Under the pieces are notes generated by a model that made no database searches, was not told the origin of the DNA, and worked only from the letters and a program-made list of their open reading frames with translations. Both the position numbers and the translations under genes were made by a program. Below, piece after piece: positions 24,554-35,060 of a stretch of 36,946 bases of DNA. This stretch comes from Chitinophaga pinensis (GTDB lineage Bacteria; Bacteroidota; Bacteroidia; Chitinophagales; CAMDFR01): contig CAMART010000030.1 of the NCBI GenBank assembly GCA_945860705.1, positions 1 to 36,946 on the forward strand. The letters run 5' to 3'. Positions within the stretch are counted from its first letter, which is position 1. The number at the start of each line of letters is the position of its first letter.

Positions 24554-26536
24554 TTATTTATAGCTTCTACTTGCTATCTTAATATTTTCGTATTTCAATT
24601 CCTCTTTGTTTAATGTCCAGTCTCCAACAGAATTGAACTCCCAAGCTGCTACATAAGCATAATTTTCATCATCTCTATTTGCTTCTCCTTCTTCTGTTTG
24701 GTATTCTTCTCTGAAGTGACCACCACAACTTTCATTTCTATTAAGAGCATCTCTACACATGAGTTCACCTAGTTCTATGAAATCTGCAACTCTACCTGCT
24801 TTTTCTAATTCAGGATTAAATTCATCCATCGTACCAGGTACTCGTACATCTCTCCAAAACTCTTCTCTGATAGATTGTATATCCGCAATAGCTTGTTTTA
24901 AACCTTTTTCACTTCGAGCCATACCACATTCATTCCACATTATTTTACCTAGTCGTTTATGAAAATAATCAACAGATTTAGTCCCTTTGATATTCATCAA
25001 TTTCTCTAAAGTAGATTTTACATTTTTCTCTGCTTCTACAAATGCCTCATGGTCTGTAGACATAGAAGGTGTACGTATCTCATTAGATAAATATGCCCCA
25101 ATAGTATATGGAATCACAAAATATCCATCAGCCAAACCTTGCATCAATGCAGATGCACCAAGTCTATTAGCTCCATGGTCAGAAAAATTAGCTTCACCTA
25201 ATGCATACAAACCCGGAACAGTAGTCATCAAGTTATAGTCTACCCAAAGTCCACCCATAGTATAGTGTACCGCTGGATATATTCTCATAGGTACCTCGTA
25301 TGGATTTTCATCAGTGATTTGTTTGTACATATCAAACAAATTACCATATTTTTCTTTCACTACATCTTTACCTAATTTGATGATAGTAGCCTCATCTGGA
25401 TTGTGTATGTTTTGTTTAGTAGCTTCTACTCTACCGTATCTTTTCATATTAGCTGCAAAGTCTAAGTAAACAGCCATTTTGGATGTACCTACACCATAGC
25501 CTGCATCACATCTTTCTTTTGCTGCTCTAGATGCCACATCTCTTGGAACTAAATTACCAAATGCTGGATATCTTCTTTCTAAGAAATAATCTCTTTCTTC
25601 TTCAGGTATCTCAGTAGCTTTTCTGGTATCGCCTTGTTTTTTTGGTGTCCAAATTCTACCATCATTTCTAAGAGACTCAGACATCAATGTCAATTTTGAT
25701 TGATGGTCTCCACTCACTGGTATACAAGTTGGGTGAATCTGAGTAAAGCAAGGATTACCAAAAAACGCTCCTTTTTTATGAGCTTTCCAAGCAGCAGTAA
25801 CATTGCTACCCATAGCATTGGTAGAAAGATAGAATACATTGCCATATCCTCCTGTACAAAGTAGTACTGCATGACCAAAATGTCTTTCTAATTTTCCAGT
25901 AACAAGGTCACGTGCAATAATCCCTCTACACTTACCATCAATATTTACTATATCTAGCATCTCATGACGTTTGTATGATTGGATTGTGCCCATACCTACT
26001 TGTCTTTGAAGGGCACTATATGCACCTAAAAGTAACTGTTGTCCCGTTTGACCTGCAGCATAGAAAGTTCTTTGTACTTGTGTACCACCAAAAGAACGAT
26101 TGCTCAACAATCCGCCATATTCACGAGCAAAAGGAACCCCTTGTGCAACGCATTGGTCAATAATATTACCACTTACCTCTGCCAATCTATGCACATTTGC
26201 TTCTCTAGCTCTATAATCACCACCTTTAATAGTATCATAAAAAAGTCTATAGATACTATCCCCATCATTTTGATAGTTTTTTGCTGCATTGATACCACCT
26301 TGAGCGGCAATAGAATGCGCTCTACGAGCAGAATCTTGAAAATAGAATACTTTTACTTTGTATCCCATTTCTGCCAAAGAAGCTGCTGCTGCTGATCCTG
26401 CAAGACCAGTACCTACTACTATTACTTCAAGATTTCTCTTGTTAGCTGGATTTACCAATGGTACTGATGATTTATATTTTGTCCATTTTTCGGCTAAGTT
26501 GCCTTCAGGAATTTTTGCATCTAATTTTTGACTCAT
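24554..26536 (-). CDS. sdhA: Succinate dehydrogenase/fumarate reductase flavoprotein subunit
   Basis: 660 aa, oxidising succinate to fumarate (or the reverse) at the inner membrane's cytoplasmic face. The Rossmann FAD motif is [17 protein letters not shown] (40-56) and the covalent FAD ligand is His74 in [11 protein letters not shown]. The substrate-site segments [15 protein letters not shown] and SRAAKERCD-type regions are present, as is the C-terminal capping helix. The form is the longer soluble-subunit type of Bacteroidota/epsilon-like complex II. It is the second gene of the operon, 30 bp after sdhC. The next gene downstream should be sdhB but is instead the ATPase. Confidence 0.96.
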   Translation of the reverse strand: MSQKLDAKIPEGNLAEKWTKYKSSVPLVNPANKRNLEVIVVGTGLAGSAAAASLAEMGYKVKVFYFQDSARRAHSIAAQGGINAAKNYQNDGDSIYRLFYDTIKGGDYRAREANVHRLAEVSGNIIDQCVAQGVPFAREYGGLLSNRSFGGTQVQRTFYAAGQTGQQLLLGAYSALQRQVGMGTIQSYKRHEMLDIVNIDGKCRGIIARDLVTGKLERHFGHAVLLCTGGYGNVFYLSTNAMGSNVTAAWKAHKKGAFFGNPCFTQIHPTCIPVSGDHQSKLTLMSESLRNDGRIWTPKKQGDTRKATEIPEEERDYFLERRYPAFGNLVPRDVASRAAKERCDAGYGVGTSKMAVYLDFAANMKRYGRVEATKQNIHNPDEATIIKLGKDVVKEKYGNLFDMYKQITDENPYEVPMRIYPAVHYTMGGLWVDYNLMTTVPGLYALGEANFSDHGANRLGASALMQGLADGYFVIPYTIGAYLSNEIRTPSMSTDHEAFVEAEKNVKSTLEKLMNIKGTKSVDYFHKRLGKIMWNECGMARSEKGLKQAIADIQSIREEFWRDVRVPGTMDEFNPELEKAGRVADFIELGELMCRDALNRNESCGGHFREEYQTEEGEANRDDENYAYVAAWEFNSVGDWTLNKEELKYENIKIASRSYK

Positions 26537-26566
26537 ATATATTGTATGTTAGATTTTATTATTTAA

Positions 26567-27250
26567 TTAAAATGCGATATGCCCATTTACTCTTAAATAA
26601 AGAATAACAGGTATAACAGCAAATAAAAGTGGAACTACCACTGAATATATAACCCCAACACCCTCGATAATACCATTATATCGCGGATGATTCAGTCCTA
26701 AAGTTTGAAAAGCACTCTTAAACCCATGAAGTAAGTGGTAACCCAATGAAAACTGAGTAAGAGCATATAATAATACTATCCATAAATTCTTAAATGTATA
26801 AAGCATCAAAGAATACAAATCATGTGATTCTCTACCATCTATTTCAAAACCAGTAATTTTAGATGGCCACCAAAAGTGTGCAATGTGTAAAATTAAAAAT
26901 ATTAACAATAAGGTACCTAAAAGACCCATTGAACGGCTATACCAAGTACTATTTGCGCTTGCTTTACTCACTTCGTAACCTACAGGTCTAGCTTTTCTAC
27001 TTTGTATCGTAAGTACTAATGCGTCTATTATATGTATGATAAAACCCAAAAACAAACCAATCTCTAGAGGTTTGATGAAAGGACTACCCATAAATTCTGC
27101 TGCCATGTTGAAGGTTTCGCCACCATCTGGAATAAGAGCACAAAGATTGATACCTAAGTGAACAATAAGAAAAGTAATAAGAAACAGCCCTGTAAGACCC
27201 ATTATATACTTTTTGCCAACAACGCTTTTAAAAATTCCTGTTTGATTCAT
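26567..27250 (-). CDS. sdhC: Succinate dehydrogenase cytochrome b subunit (single large anchor)
   Basis: 227 aa with five membrane helices, the type B anchor in which one protein binds two haems b. The frame is open to 27310, but the ATG at 27250 (MNQTGIFKSVVGKKYIMG) matches the family start, and the extra 20 residues contain the probable promoter. Candidate haem ligands are His in LIVHLGINL, IIHIIDAL, LHIAHFWWP and GYHLLHGF. It anchors SdhAB and passes electrons to menaquinone. It is the first gene of the sdh operon, with a TAATTTTG box and a perfect palindrome upstream. Confidence 0.93.
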   Translation of the reverse strand: MNQTGIFKSVVGKKYIMGLTGLFLITFLIVHLGINLCALIPDGGETFNMAAEFMGSPFIKPLEIGLFLGFIIHIIDALVLTIQSRKARPVGYEVSKASANSTWYSRSMGLLGTLLLIFLILHIAHFWWPSKITGFEIDGRESHDLYSLMLYTFKNLWIVLLYALTQFSLGYHLLHGFKSAFQTLGLNHPRYNGIIEGVGVIYSVVVPLLFAVIPVILYLRVNGHIAF

Positions 27251-27276
27251 ATAAGAAGAAATTGAGTTTTTCTGTT

Positions 27277-27305
27277 CCGAATATTCGGTATGATATGCAA
27301 AATTA
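27277..27305 (-). promoter_or_regulatory. Candidate sdh operon promoter with palindromic site
   Basis: On the minus strand TAATTTTG (27298-27305) matches the TAnnTTTG -7 consensus. Nine bases downstream is the perfect 12-bp palindrome CCGAATATTCGG (27277-27288), where it would overlap the transcription start. That is a good position for a repressor operator. No clear -33 TTTG is seen. Confidence 0.45.
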
Positions 27306-27471
27306 CACAAATATTGAAAAAATCGTATATAGTAATTTTGAATACTTATACATTACTAACAAGTTAATAAGATTTTTGTTTGTGGAATAACATTCATAAA
27401 ACTTATTGTAAATGAAAAACCTAGTTAGGCATTTTTTAATAGAAATATGATTTTTTATTTAGCTTTACCCT

Positions 27472-28671
27472 ATGAAAATATTGCAAGTCTGTAAGAAATT
27501 TCCTTATCCTCCCAAAGATGGAGAGATGATTGCCATATTTAATTTTAGTGAATCATTCCTTGCACTCGGACATGAACTTACCTTATTGTCATTAAATACC
27601 AATAAGCATTATTACAACATCAAAAATTTACCTCAAAACATAAAAAACAAAATTGATTTTGAGGCAATTGATATCAATACAAATATTAATTTTTTTAATG
27701 CTTTGTCGTCTTTTATCCATAATACTCCCTATAATATAGACCGTTTTTATTCAGTAGATTTTGATGAAAAAATCATAGAATTATTAAGTAAAAATACTTA
27801 TGATTTAATTCTCCTAGAAGGATTGCCATTATTGCTTTATGTAAGTACATTTAAAAAATATAGTACCGCGCATATCTCATACAGAGCGCATAATGTAGAG
27901 TACGAAATATGGGAAAGACTATCAAATAACGCTACTAATTTTGTCAAAAAAAAATATTATAAACTACTTTCAAAACAAGTAAAAGATTTTGAAAAAAACA
28001 ATATTCCTAAAGTAGACTCTGTGGTGACTATAAGCGAGCGTGATGCAAGTATCTTAAAAAGCATCACCAATATAAAAAGCAACTATACAGCTCCTGCTTG
28101 TATATCACCCAACAATATTCATATCAATAGTTCACAAACTAGTTATAATTCTTTATTTTTCTTAGGAGCTTTGGACTGGCTTCCAAATCTAGAAGGTATT
28201 GAATGGTTTATACAAGATGTATTTCCTTTAGTAATAAATAAAATGCCAGATACAATAGTGTATATAGCAGGTAGAAATACTCCAGAAAAAATTAAACATT
28301 ATTCGAATAAAAATATCATCGTACTTGGTGAAATAGATGATATCAGTAAGTATATGAATGCTCATCAAATAATGATAGTACCACTGCTATCTGGTGGAGG
28401 TATGCGTATAAAAATAATAGAAGCGATGCTCTATGGAAAAACTATTGTCAGTACAAGTATAGGTGCCGAAGGGATAGCAGACGAAAATAGTATCATAAGA
28501 TGCGATAATGCTACTATCTTTGCAGAAGAATGTATAAACATGTTAGCACATAAAAACAAACAAATAGAATTGGGCGAAAAAGCAAAACATGTGGCTAGTG
28601 AAAAATATACAGCAATAAATGTGACTAGAAATTTGCTCTCATTTTATAATCAAACTTTTAATATTCATTGA
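27472..28671 (+). CDS. Glycosyltransferase family 4-like (GT-B fold)
   Basis: 399 aa, soluble. The N-terminal domain starts MKILQVCKKFPYPPKDGEM, a common opening for sugar transferases of this type. Further features are YRAHNVEYEIWERL (137-150), VTISERDASIL, the linker FLGALDWLPNLEGIEWF and the donor-binding motif VPLLSGGGMRIKIIEAMLYG, whose Glu contacts the nucleotide sugar. It probably adds a sugar to a polysaccharide or glycolipid; donor and acceptor unknown. TAGCTTTAC lies at 27460-27468, only 3 bp before the ATG, so if it is the -7 box the message is nearly leaderless. The stop overlaps the next gene's start. Confidence 0.88.
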   Translation: MKILQVCKKFPYPPKDGEMIAIFNFSESFLALGHELTLLSLNTNKHYYNIKNLPQNIKNKIDFEAIDINTNINFFNALSSFIHNTPYNIDRFYSVDFDEKIIELLSKNTYDLILLEGLPLLLYVSTFKKYSTAHISYRAHNVEYEIWERLSNNATNFVKKKYYKLLSKQVKDFEKNNIPKVDSVVTISERDASILKSITNIKSNYTAPACISPNNIHINSSQTSYNSLFFLGALDWLPNLEGIEWFIQDVFPLVINKMPDTIVYIAGRNTPEKIKHYSNKNIIVLGEIDDISKYMNAHQIMIVPLLSGGGMRIKIIEAMLYGKTIVSTSIGAEGIADENSIIRCDNATIFAEECINMLAHKNKQIELGEKAKHVASEKYTAINVTRNLLSFYNQTFNIH

Positions 28672-29852
28672 TATTAGCTTGTATTCTTGTCATCATTTTT
28701 TGCATTGCATTGATTGCATACAGCTATGTTTTGTATCCAATACTGCTTGGTTTTTTAGTGAAAAATAAACAATTTTCACATCAACAATACAATAAAGACA
28801 AAGAGTTACCACATATAAGTATTATGATGTCGGCACTTAATGAAGAGCGTATCATCGAAAAAAAAATACATTCTATATTTGACACAAGCTATCCTCTAGA
28901 AAAAATACATGTATATATTGGTTCAGATTATTCTATAGACAAAACCAATAAAATTTTACAAGATCTTTCAAAAACATACTCCCATCTTCATTTTAATTAC
29001 TATGAAGAAAGAAGAGGGAAAGCTAATGTTTTGAATTCATTGAAAAAAGATATTCATACTTCTACTAAAGTCGTTGTACTTACTGATGCAAATGTTCTAT
29101 TTACAAAAGACACATTATTCCATTTAGCAAAACATTTTAAAGACGAACAAATAGGACAAGTAGGCGCTAATATTATCAACTATTTTGAGGCAGATAAGCC
29201 AATAAGTCAACAAGAAAACTACTATATACAAAGAGAAAATTCTATTAAATATAATGAAGGTCTATTTGATGGATCTATGATTGGTGCATTTGGAGCATGC
29301 TATGCTATACGAAGAGATTTACTTATAGAATTTCAACAAACTTTTTTGATGGAAGATTTCTATTTATCGCTTTCTGTTTTGCAAAAAAAATATAAAGCCA
29401 TACTAGATAAAGATGCTATTTGTTATGAAGATTTGCCAGGTATAATAGAAGAAGAATACAAACGTAAAAAAAGAATATCTGCAGGCAATTATCAAAATAT
29501 GATGGCTTACCTAGATTTATTATTAAATATTTTTTCCAAAGTTGGTTTTTGTTATTGGTCGCACAAACTGCTTCGTTGGTTTACACCTTTCTTTCTCATA
29601 ATCATAGGAGTATGCACTATTTTGCTAGGCATACTGAACTTTATTCCTATTAAATTTATTATAGGTTTTAGTTGTTTAATTATTGCTTTTTGGGTGATTG
29701 ATTATTTTATGGAAAAAGCTCATAAGCAAATTGTAATTTTGCGCTTTGTTAGATATTTTATTTATATGAATCTAGCAATGCTTCAAGGATTTTTTATGTA
29801 TATAAAAGGAATAAAAACAAATGTCTGGACGCCAACTAAAAGAGAAAACTAG
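28668..29852 (+). CDS. Glycosyltransferase family 2, membrane-bound
   Basis: 394 aa. An N-terminal helix (3-30) is followed by a GT-A domain with [20 protein letters not shown] (48-67), the metal-binding LTDANVLF (DAN in the DxD place), the catalytic [10 protein letters not shown], and [12 protein letters not shown] in the place of the QxxRW loop. Three or four C-terminal helices follow. The layout resembles processive or single-addition polysaccharide synthases. The start is TTG at 28668, overlapping the GT4 stop as TTGA; there is no ATG before the catalytic region, so this unusual start is needed. The last 32 bp overlap the start of ribBA. Confidence 0.85.
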   Translation: MILACILVIIFCIALIAYSYVLYPILLGFLVKNKQFSHQQYNKDKELPHISIMMSALNEERIIEKKIHSIFDTSYPLEKIHVYIGSDYSIDKTNKILQDLSKTYSHLHFNYYEERRGKANVLNSLKKDIHTSTKVVVLTDANVLFTKDTLFHLAKHFKDEQIGQVGANIINYFEADKPISQQENYYIQRENSIKYNEGLFDGSMIGAFGACYAIRRDLLIEFQQTFLMEDFYLSLSVLQKKYKAILDKDAICYEDLPGIIEEEYKRKKRISAGNYQNMMAYLDLLLNIFSKVGFCYWSHKLLRWFTPFFLIIIGVCTILLGILNFIPIKFIIGFSCLIIAFWVIDYFMEKAHKQIVILRFVRYFIYMNLAMLQGFFMYIKGIKTNVWTPTKREN

Positions 29853-31077
29853 TAAAAAAACTACTGCTACATTAGACACTATAGAAAGTGCTATAGCCGA
29901 TATCAAAAAAGGTAAACTGGTAATAGTAGTAGATGATGAAGATAGAGAAAATGAGGGTGATTTCATCACTGCAGCTCGTAATGTAACTCCAGAAGTAATC
30001 AATTTTATGAGTACACATGGACGTGGACTTATCTGTGCACCATTATTGGAAGACAGATGTGATGAGCTGGGTCTTGAATTGATGGTGGGTAAAAATACGG
30101 TACTACATCAAACAAATTTCACAGTATCTATAGATTTGATAGGTGATGGATGCTCTACTGGAATATCGGCTCATGATAGAGCCAAAACAGTGCAAGCATT
30201 AATAGACCCGAATTTAAATCCAGATTTACTAGGCAAACCAGGGCATATATTTCCACTTAGAGCAAAAAGAGAAGGGGTACTTCGCAGAGCTGGACATACA
30301 GAAGCCGCTATTGATTTAGCTCGCTTGGCAGGATTTGAACCGGCAGGTGTTTTGGTAGAGATACTCAATGAAGATGGCTCTATGGCTAGACTTCCAGAAC
30401 TTTTGAAAGTAGCTAAAAAGCATCAATTAAAAATTATTTCTATTAAAGATTTAATTGCTTACAGACTCAAAAATGAAAAATTAGTTACAAAAGAAGTAGA
30501 AGTAGATATGCCCACAAAATATGGACATTTCAAACTAATAGCCTACAAACAATCTATAAGCGAAGAGGTACATTTAGCAATAGTAAAAGGTACTTGGAAA
30601 AAAGATGAAGCAGTGATGGTACGTGTACACAGCTCATGCGAAACAGGCGATATATTAGGCTCGCTCAGATGCGACTGTGGCGACCAACTTGCCAATGCAA
30701 TGCGCATGATAGAAAAAGCTGGCAAAGGTGTAGTACTATACATGAAACAAGAAGGCAGAGGAATAGGTCTAATAAATAAACTCAAAGCATACCAACTTCA
30801 AGAAAAAGGACAAGACACAGTGGAAGCCAATCTGAGTCTAGGTTTCAAAATGGATCAAAGAGACTATGGTATAGGTGCTCAAATATTGAGAGACTTGAAC
30901 ATTCAAAAAATGAAACTATTGTCTAATAATCCAAAAAAACGAATTGGCTTGATAGGATATGGACTAGAAATAGTAGACAATATCAATATAGAAATAGATG
31001 CCAATCCTCACAATGAAAAATACCTCAAAACAAAAAGAGATAAGATGGGGCACGAAATCATGAAAAAGGAGAAATAA
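29821..31077 (+). CDS. ribBA: Bifunctional 3,4-dihydroxy-2-butanone-4-phosphate synthase / GTP cyclohydrolase II
   Basis: 418 aa, providing both committed steps of riboflavin synthesis. The RibB half (about 15-215) has the metal-binding [10 protein letters not shown] (38-47), HGRGLIC (56-62) and RAGHTEA (156-162). The RibA half has zinc ligands Cys273, Cys284 and Cys286 (SSCETGD, RCDCGD) and the GTP-binding KQEGRGIGL (309-317). Both halves look active. The ATG lies inside the end of the GT2 gene, and there is no later ATG before the RibB core, so ribBA seems to be coupled to the glycosyltransferases. No FMN riboswitch is visible upstream, nor could one fit. Downstream is a word-like repeat run. 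Confidence 0.96.
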   Translation: MSGRQLKEKTSKKTTATLDTIESAIADIKKGKLVIVVDDEDRENEGDFITAARNVTPEVINFMSTHGRGLICAPLLEDRCDELGLELMVGKNTVLHQTNFTVSIDLIGDGCSTGISAHDRAKTVQALIDPNLNPDLLGKPGHIFPLRAKREGVLRRAGHTEAAIDLARLAGFEPAGVLVEILNEDGSMARLPELLKVAKKHQLKIISIKDLIAYRLKNEKLVTKEVEVDMPTKYGHFKLIAYKQSISEEVHLAIVKGTWKKDEAVMVRVHSSCETGDILGSLRCDCGDQLANAMRMIEKAGKGVVLYMKQEGRGIGLINKLKAYQLQEKGQDTVEANLSLGFKMDQRDYGIGAQILRDLNIQKMKLLSNNPKKRIGLIGYGLEIVDNINIEIDANPHNEKYLKTKRDKMGHEIMKKEK

Positions 31078-31210
31078 TTATTTGAGTTACGAGTTGAAAG
31101 TTCAATGTTACGAGTTGAAAGTATTAATTTATAATCTATATCTTAAATCTAATATCTAAGTTTATGAATTATATCTAATATCTAGTATCTAACGTCTAGT
31201 ATCTTATTAG
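31078..31210. repeat. Degenerate short-word repeat after ribBA
   Basis: GTTACGAGTTGAAAGT occurs at 31086-31101 and again at 31107-31122. A series of ATCTAATATCTAAG / ATCTAATATCTAGTATCTAA variants follows to about 31205. No coding frame or clear terminator hairpin is seen. Confidence 0.6.
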
Positions 31211-31246
31211 AAAAAATCTATTGTCTTAAAATCTTGTTTATTTTAC

Positions 31247-31254
31247 TATTTTTG
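31247..31254 (+). promoter_or_regulatory. -7 box of the lpd promoter
   Basis: TATTTTTG fits TAnnTTTG exactly and lies 25 bp before the ATG. A TTG at 31221-31223 is a possible -33 element, with spacing slightly longer than ideal. Confidence 0.5.
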
Positions 31255-31279
31255 CATCAATAATCAAAAACCAACAAAT

Positions 31280-32668
31280 ATGAATTACGATATCATAGTA
31301 TTAGGAAGTGGCCCTGGAGGATATGTGACTGCTATACGTGCATCACAACTAGGTATGAAAGTAGCCATAGTAGAACGCGAAGCTCTAGGAGGGATTTGCC
31401 TCAACTGGGGATGTATACCTACCAAAGCATTGCTCAAAAGTGCTAATGTATTTGAATATATCAATCATGCTAGTGACTACGGGATAAAAGTAGAAAAAGC
31501 AGATAAAGATTTTACAGCAGTAGTTAAAAGAAGTAGAGATGTAGCTGGTGGGATGAGTGCTGGTGTTACGTTCCTGATGAAAAAAAATAAGATAGATGTA
31601 ATCATGGGAACAGGTAAAGTGAAACCTGGTAAAAAACTTGAAGTAACTGCAGCAGATGGCACTAAAAAAGAATTGACTGCAAATCATATCATCATAGCTA
31701 CAGGAGGTAGAGCAAGACAATTACCAAATCTTACTATAGATAACAAAAAAATAATCGGATATAGAGATGCTATGGTATTGCCTACACAACCAAAGAAAAT
31801 GGTGGTAGTAGGTAGTGGTGCCATAGGTGTAGAATTTGCATACTTTTATGCAACTATGGGCACAGAAGTGACTATAGTAGAATACTTAGAAACAATAGTA
31901 CCACGTGAAGATAAAGAAATAGGAAAAGAGCTAGAGAAAGTATTTAAGAAAAAAGGCATGAAAATCATGACCAAATCTAGCGTAGAAAAAGTAGATACCA
32001 GTGGAGCAGGATGTAAAGTGACTGTAAAAACAGCAACAGGCACTGAAGTAATCGAATGTGATGTTGTACTTTCTGCAGTAGGTGTAAGCCCAAATACTGA
32101 AAATATTGGTCTTGAGGAAGTAGGAATCAAAACTGATAAAGGATTGGTGATGGTAGATGAATACTACAAAACAAATGTAGAAGGATACTATGCTATAGGT
32201 GATATCACTCCAGGTCAAGCATTGGCTCACGTGGCAAGTGCAGAAGGAATCACTTGTGTAGAAAAAATAGCAGGACATCACCCAGAACCTATTGATTATA
32301 ACAATATACCTGGTTGTACCTATTGCTCTCCGGAGATAGCATCTTTAGGTATGACTGAAGAAGAAGCTAAAGCTAAAGGATATACGCTGAAAGTAGGTAA
32401 GTTTCCATTTTCTGCATCTGGAAAAGCAAGTGCTGGTGGTGCAAAAGAAGGATTTGTAAAAATGATATTTGATGCAAAATATGGTGAGCTTCTAGGCGCG
32501 CACATGATAGGAGCCAATGTAACAGAGATGATTGCAGAACTAGTAGTTGCTCGCAAACTTGAAACTACTGGTCATGAAATACTCAAAGCGATACATCCAC
32601 ACCCTACTATGAGTGAAGCTGTGATGGAAGCAACTGCAGCAGCATATGGCGAAGTGATTCATTTATAA
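31280..32668 (+). CDS. lpdA: Dihydrolipoyl dehydrogenase (E3)
   Basis: 462 aa flavoprotein that reoxidises lipoyl groups of pyruvate, 2-oxoglutarate or branched-chain dehydrogenase complexes and the glycine cleavage system. The FAD motif is GSGPGGY (9-15) and the redox disulfide is Cys40 and Cys45 in GGICLNWGCIPTKAL. The NAD motif is VVGSGAIGVEFAY. ATGGRARQLPNL and the closing HPHPTMSEA, with catalytic His441 and Glu446, complete the set. It stands alone: no E1, E2 or lipoylation gene is in the window, so its complex is encoded elsewhere. It ends at a strong bidirectional terminator. Confidence 0.96.
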   Translation: MNYDIIVLGSGPGGYVTAIRASQLGMKVAIVEREALGGICLNWGCIPTKALLKSANVFEYINHASDYGIKVEKADKDFTAVVKRSRDVAGGMSAGVTFLMKKNKIDVIMGTGKVKPGKKLEVTAADGTKKELTANHIIIATGGRARQLPNLTIDNKKIIGYRDAMVLPTQPKKMVVVGSGAIGVEFAYFYATMGTEVTIVEYLETIVPREDKEIGKELEKVFKKKGMKIMTKSSVEKVDTSGAGCKVTVKTATGTEVIECDVVLSAVGVSPNTENIGLEEVGIKTDKGLVMVDEYYKTNVEGYYAIGDITPGQALAHVASAEGITCVEKIAGHHPEPIDYNNIPGCTYCSPEIASLGMTEEEAKAKGYTLKVGKFPFSASGKASAGGAKEGFVKMIFDAKYGELLGAHMIGANVTEMIAELVVARKLETTGHEILKAIHPHPTMSEAVMEATAAAYGEVIHL

Positions 32669-32690
32669 TTTCAGATTCAATAAATAAAAA

Positions 32691-32721
32691 ATCCCGAACA
32701 AAATTGTTCGGGATTTTTTTT
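32691..32721. terminator. Bidirectional terminator between lpd and the collagen-like gene
   Basis: ATCCCGAACAA (32691-32701) pairs perfectly with TTGTTCGGGAT (32704-32714). A T-run follows and an A-run precedes it, so it can work on both strands for these convergent genes. Confidence 0.9.
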
Positions 32722-32734
32722 ATTAAGTATTAGA

Positions 32735-34363
32735 TTATTTACTTTCTAATGCTTCTATTCTTTTTAATAATGCATCGATTATTGCTTGTTGATCTTGAAC
32801 TAATTTTTCTAAATTTACTTGTTTGTAATCCAGTGCTTTTATACCTAAAGTATTTAATCCTATCATTTCATTTAAACTAACAGTTAGTTTACCTAGCATT
32901 TCAGGATTTTTACATTCTTTCATTTCATGAACAGTTTCTTCTGGTAAAGATTGAGCTAAAAACCCAATATGATAGTTTGGACGATATCTGAGTGAAGTAT
33001 TATTATTATCCATAGTTTCATAATTGTATAAATAAGTAGCACTTTGTATATTTCTGAATTTTTCTAAATAAGACTCATACTCTTCAGTACTTATTTTATG
33101 AATGTCTTTTTTCAAACGTGCATCACTCGTAATATTAAATGCTGCTGCATTAAATTCACCGTAAGTCAATCCAGAAGTATCATAAACTGCAACAGTTGCT
33201 ATATCATCTCTACCTAATAATGCTCCCATACTTGTAGAAGATTGAAATGTTATAGATGGGAACTGCGCTGTTCCTGCTGTTGTATTTGGTTTTAAAATTA
33301 AATGTTGGGTACTACCTGTAAAACCTACTGCGTCATTTTGTGTAGTTTGTATACCACCCGTTAAATGAAATTTAGTTAATGGAGTAATTGTACCTAGACC
33401 TAAATTTCCTGTATTAGATATTCTCATTCTTTCAATTGCATTTGTATAAAATTCTAGAGGCTGATCTTCTGCAACATAAATTAATCCATCACCACTAGGA
33501 GAATTCATACCAAAATACACTCCATCTGTACCTAATGAACCAGTCGTAGTATTGGTCATATTAATACCTGTATAAGTAGCAGAATTTCTATGCAGATGTA
33601 ATTGTTCTACTGGTGTAGCTATACCTATACCCACATTTGTACCATTATCAAATAGTTGTGAATTACCACCAGTTGTAGCTGCAGTGAATTTTACAACATA
33701 ATTGGTAGTACCAGAAATATTAGCACTACCTGCTGGACCTGTAGCGCCTGCTGGACCTGTTGCACCAGCTGGACCCGCTGGGCCTGTTGCTCCTATAGGA
33801 CCTGTAGGACCTGCTGGACCTGTTGCTCCTGTAGCACCTGCTGCGCCTGTAGCACCTGCTGGACCTGCTGGGCCTGTCGGACCTGCTGGACCAGTAGCAC
33901 CATCTACACCATTAGTACCATTCGCCCCTGCTGGACCTGCTGGACCAGGTGTACCACCATTAGCTGCATATAAAGCATATGGTACGCTTAATAATTCTTG
34001 AGTACCCATGTCAGTATAAGAAGTACCTCCTGCTGGGTCTAATTCTACTTGTAAAAATTTATTACCCGTACTCCAATCAATACCTGCAAATGTACCTGAT
34101 ACTACTGTACCTGTTCCAATTGAAAGCGTAAATAATCCAAATTGATTAGTTGTTTTAGTATGTGTTTCTCTATATACTATCGGTCCAGAAGCAGAACCAT
34201 CATGTACACTGAGTCTTATGCCTACTGGCTGTGTTACTAATATTGCACCAGATGAATTTCTAGCAACCGCTTGATAATTTACCTTTTGAGGCACTTGTGC
34301 ATTTACTATAGTTGAAAAAACAACTATCAAAATCAGCGTAAATAAAATTGTAATTTTTTTCAT
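32735..34363 (-). CDS. Secreted collagen-like protein with S74 (tail-spike chaperone) domain
   Basis: 542 aa. A signal peptide (1-23, ending NAQ) is followed by a beta domain, [16 protein letters not shown] to about 135, that I have seen in other Bacteroidota surface proteins. Then come 25 uninterrupted Gly-X-Y triplets (137-211), mostly GPA, GAT and GPT. Beta-rich trimer-like repeats ([29 protein letters not shown]) lead to an S74-type domain starting [11 protein letters not shown] with Ser413/Asp414. In phage tail spikes that Ser performs self-cleavage of the chaperone. The end (about 510-540) is a coiled coil. No T9SS tail is present. It probably forms a trimeric fibre. It lies 20 bp downstream of a small T9SS protein gene. 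Confidence 0.88.
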   Translation of the reverse strand: MKKITILFTLILIVVFSTIVNAQVPQKVNYQAVARNSSGAILVTQPVGIRLSVHDGSASGPIVYRETHTKTTNQFGLFTLSIGTGTVVSGTFAGIDWSTGNKFLQVELDPAGGTSYTDMGTQELLSVPYALYAANGGTPGPAGPAGANGTNGVDGATGPAGPTGPAGPAGATGAAGATGATGPAGPTGPIGATGPAGPAGATGPAGATGPAGSANISGTTNYVVKFTAATTGGNSQLFDNGTNVGIGIATPVEQLHLHRNSATYTGINMTNTTTGSLGTDGVYFGMNSPSGDGLIYVAEDQPLEFYTNAIERMRISNTGNLGLGTITPLTKFHLTGGIQTTQNDAVGFTGSTQHLILKPNTTAGTAQFPSITFQSSTSMGALLGRDDIATVAVYDTSGLTYGEFNAAAFNITSDARLKKDIHKISTEEYESYLEKFRNIQSATYLYNYETMDNNNTSLRYRPNYHIGFLAQSLPEETVHEMKECKNPEMLGKLTVSLNEMIGLNTLGIKALDYKQVNLEKLVQDQQAIIDALLKRIEALESK

Positions 34364-34383
34364 TATGTATATTTTTTAGGTTT

Positions 34384-34908
34384 TTATTTTATAATTATTA
34401 ATTTTTCTTCTAAGGTATAGCTCGTCTTTGCAGTTTTGGAAATGTATTCTAGTTTCAATGTATAATTGCCAGATGCTAGTTGACTACAATCATAGTTATA
34501 AACAGCATTACCAGATGCATATTCATTTTCTAAAACTGAAGTAACAAGTTTACCAGTAGCATCATACATATTTAGTTTCACATCACCACTTACCGGAAAT
34601 TTATATCCTACAGTAAAGGTTTGTTCAGCTGGATTTGGATAAACTATCATTGAGCCTTTTTCATTTGATTCTAAATCAAGTATAGAATTTCCTTGATCAA
34701 TATCAGCTTGTTGAAAGCCTTGAGTGAGTATGCTACCACCAGAAGATAACGTAGTAACAGCAGATAATTCACCTACTGTATAGGACAGGCTTCCCGATGT
34801 ACTTGTGGCATAAGTACCCCCAGAAGCTATAACACTTGGACTCACACTCTGGGCAGAGACGCAAAAACCAACTGATATAAAAGTAGAAAGTAAAATTGTT
34901 TTTATCAT
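34384..34908 (-). CDS. Small secreted protein with T9SS type A sorting domain
   Basis: 174 aa: a signal peptide (1-20, ending VSAQ), then a short Ser/Thr/Gly-rich stretch (21-70: SGSLSYTVGELSAVTTL, GGSILTQGFQQ). The type A sorting domain starts at VYPNPAEQTF (89-98) and ends EEKLIIIK. Apart from the sorting domain the mature protein is only about 60 residues, with no motif I recognise beyond the QGFQQ segment, which I have seen before such domains. First gene of a likely two-gene unit with the collagen-like fibre protein 20 bp downstream, so it may be an anchor or partner for the fibre (inference). Confidence 0.85.
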   Translation of the reverse strand: MIKTILLSTFISVGFCVSAQSVSPSVIASGGTYATSTSGSLSYTVGELSAVTTLSSGGSILTQGFQQADIDQGNSILDLESNEKGSMIVYPNPAEQTFTVGYKFPVSGDVKLNMYDATGKLVTSVLENEYASGNAVYNYDCSQLASGNYTLKLEYISKTAKTSYTLEEKLIIIK

Positions 34909-34937
34909 GTTTTATGTTTAAGGTTTACAATAGTGTG

Positions 34938-34968
34938 CAAAATATAAAATTGTTATGTATTAAACAAA
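34938..34968 (-). promoter_or_regulatory. Promoter of the small T9SS protein / collagen-like fibre unit
   Basis: On the minus strand TTTG (34965-34968) is followed after 18 bp by TATATTTTG (34938-34946), close to the Bacteroidota TTTG / TAnnTTTG pair. The leader to the start codon is about 30 nt. Confidence 0.55.
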
Positions 34969-35060
34969 TTTAAATGAGTAAACTGTAGTATTCAATCTGT
35001 AACTAACATAAATATTATAGATATATTTGTTTGTTTGAACTTTTAAATTGAATTTTATAT

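Noticed and set aside
29821-31077. FMN riboswitch expected before a riboflavin gene
   Set aside because: The gene starts inside the preceding coding region and I could not find conserved RFN-element segments upstream.
33720-33950. Short near-identical repeats resembling an array
   Set aside because: These are in-frame codon repeats for collagen triplets, without constant repeats and unique spacers, so not CRISPR.
33702-34001. Plus-strand open frame with a Pro/Ala-rich repeat protein
   Set aside because: It is the antisense shadow of the Gly-X-Y repeats of the collagen-like gene; the 9-bp periodicity forces an open frame on the other strand.
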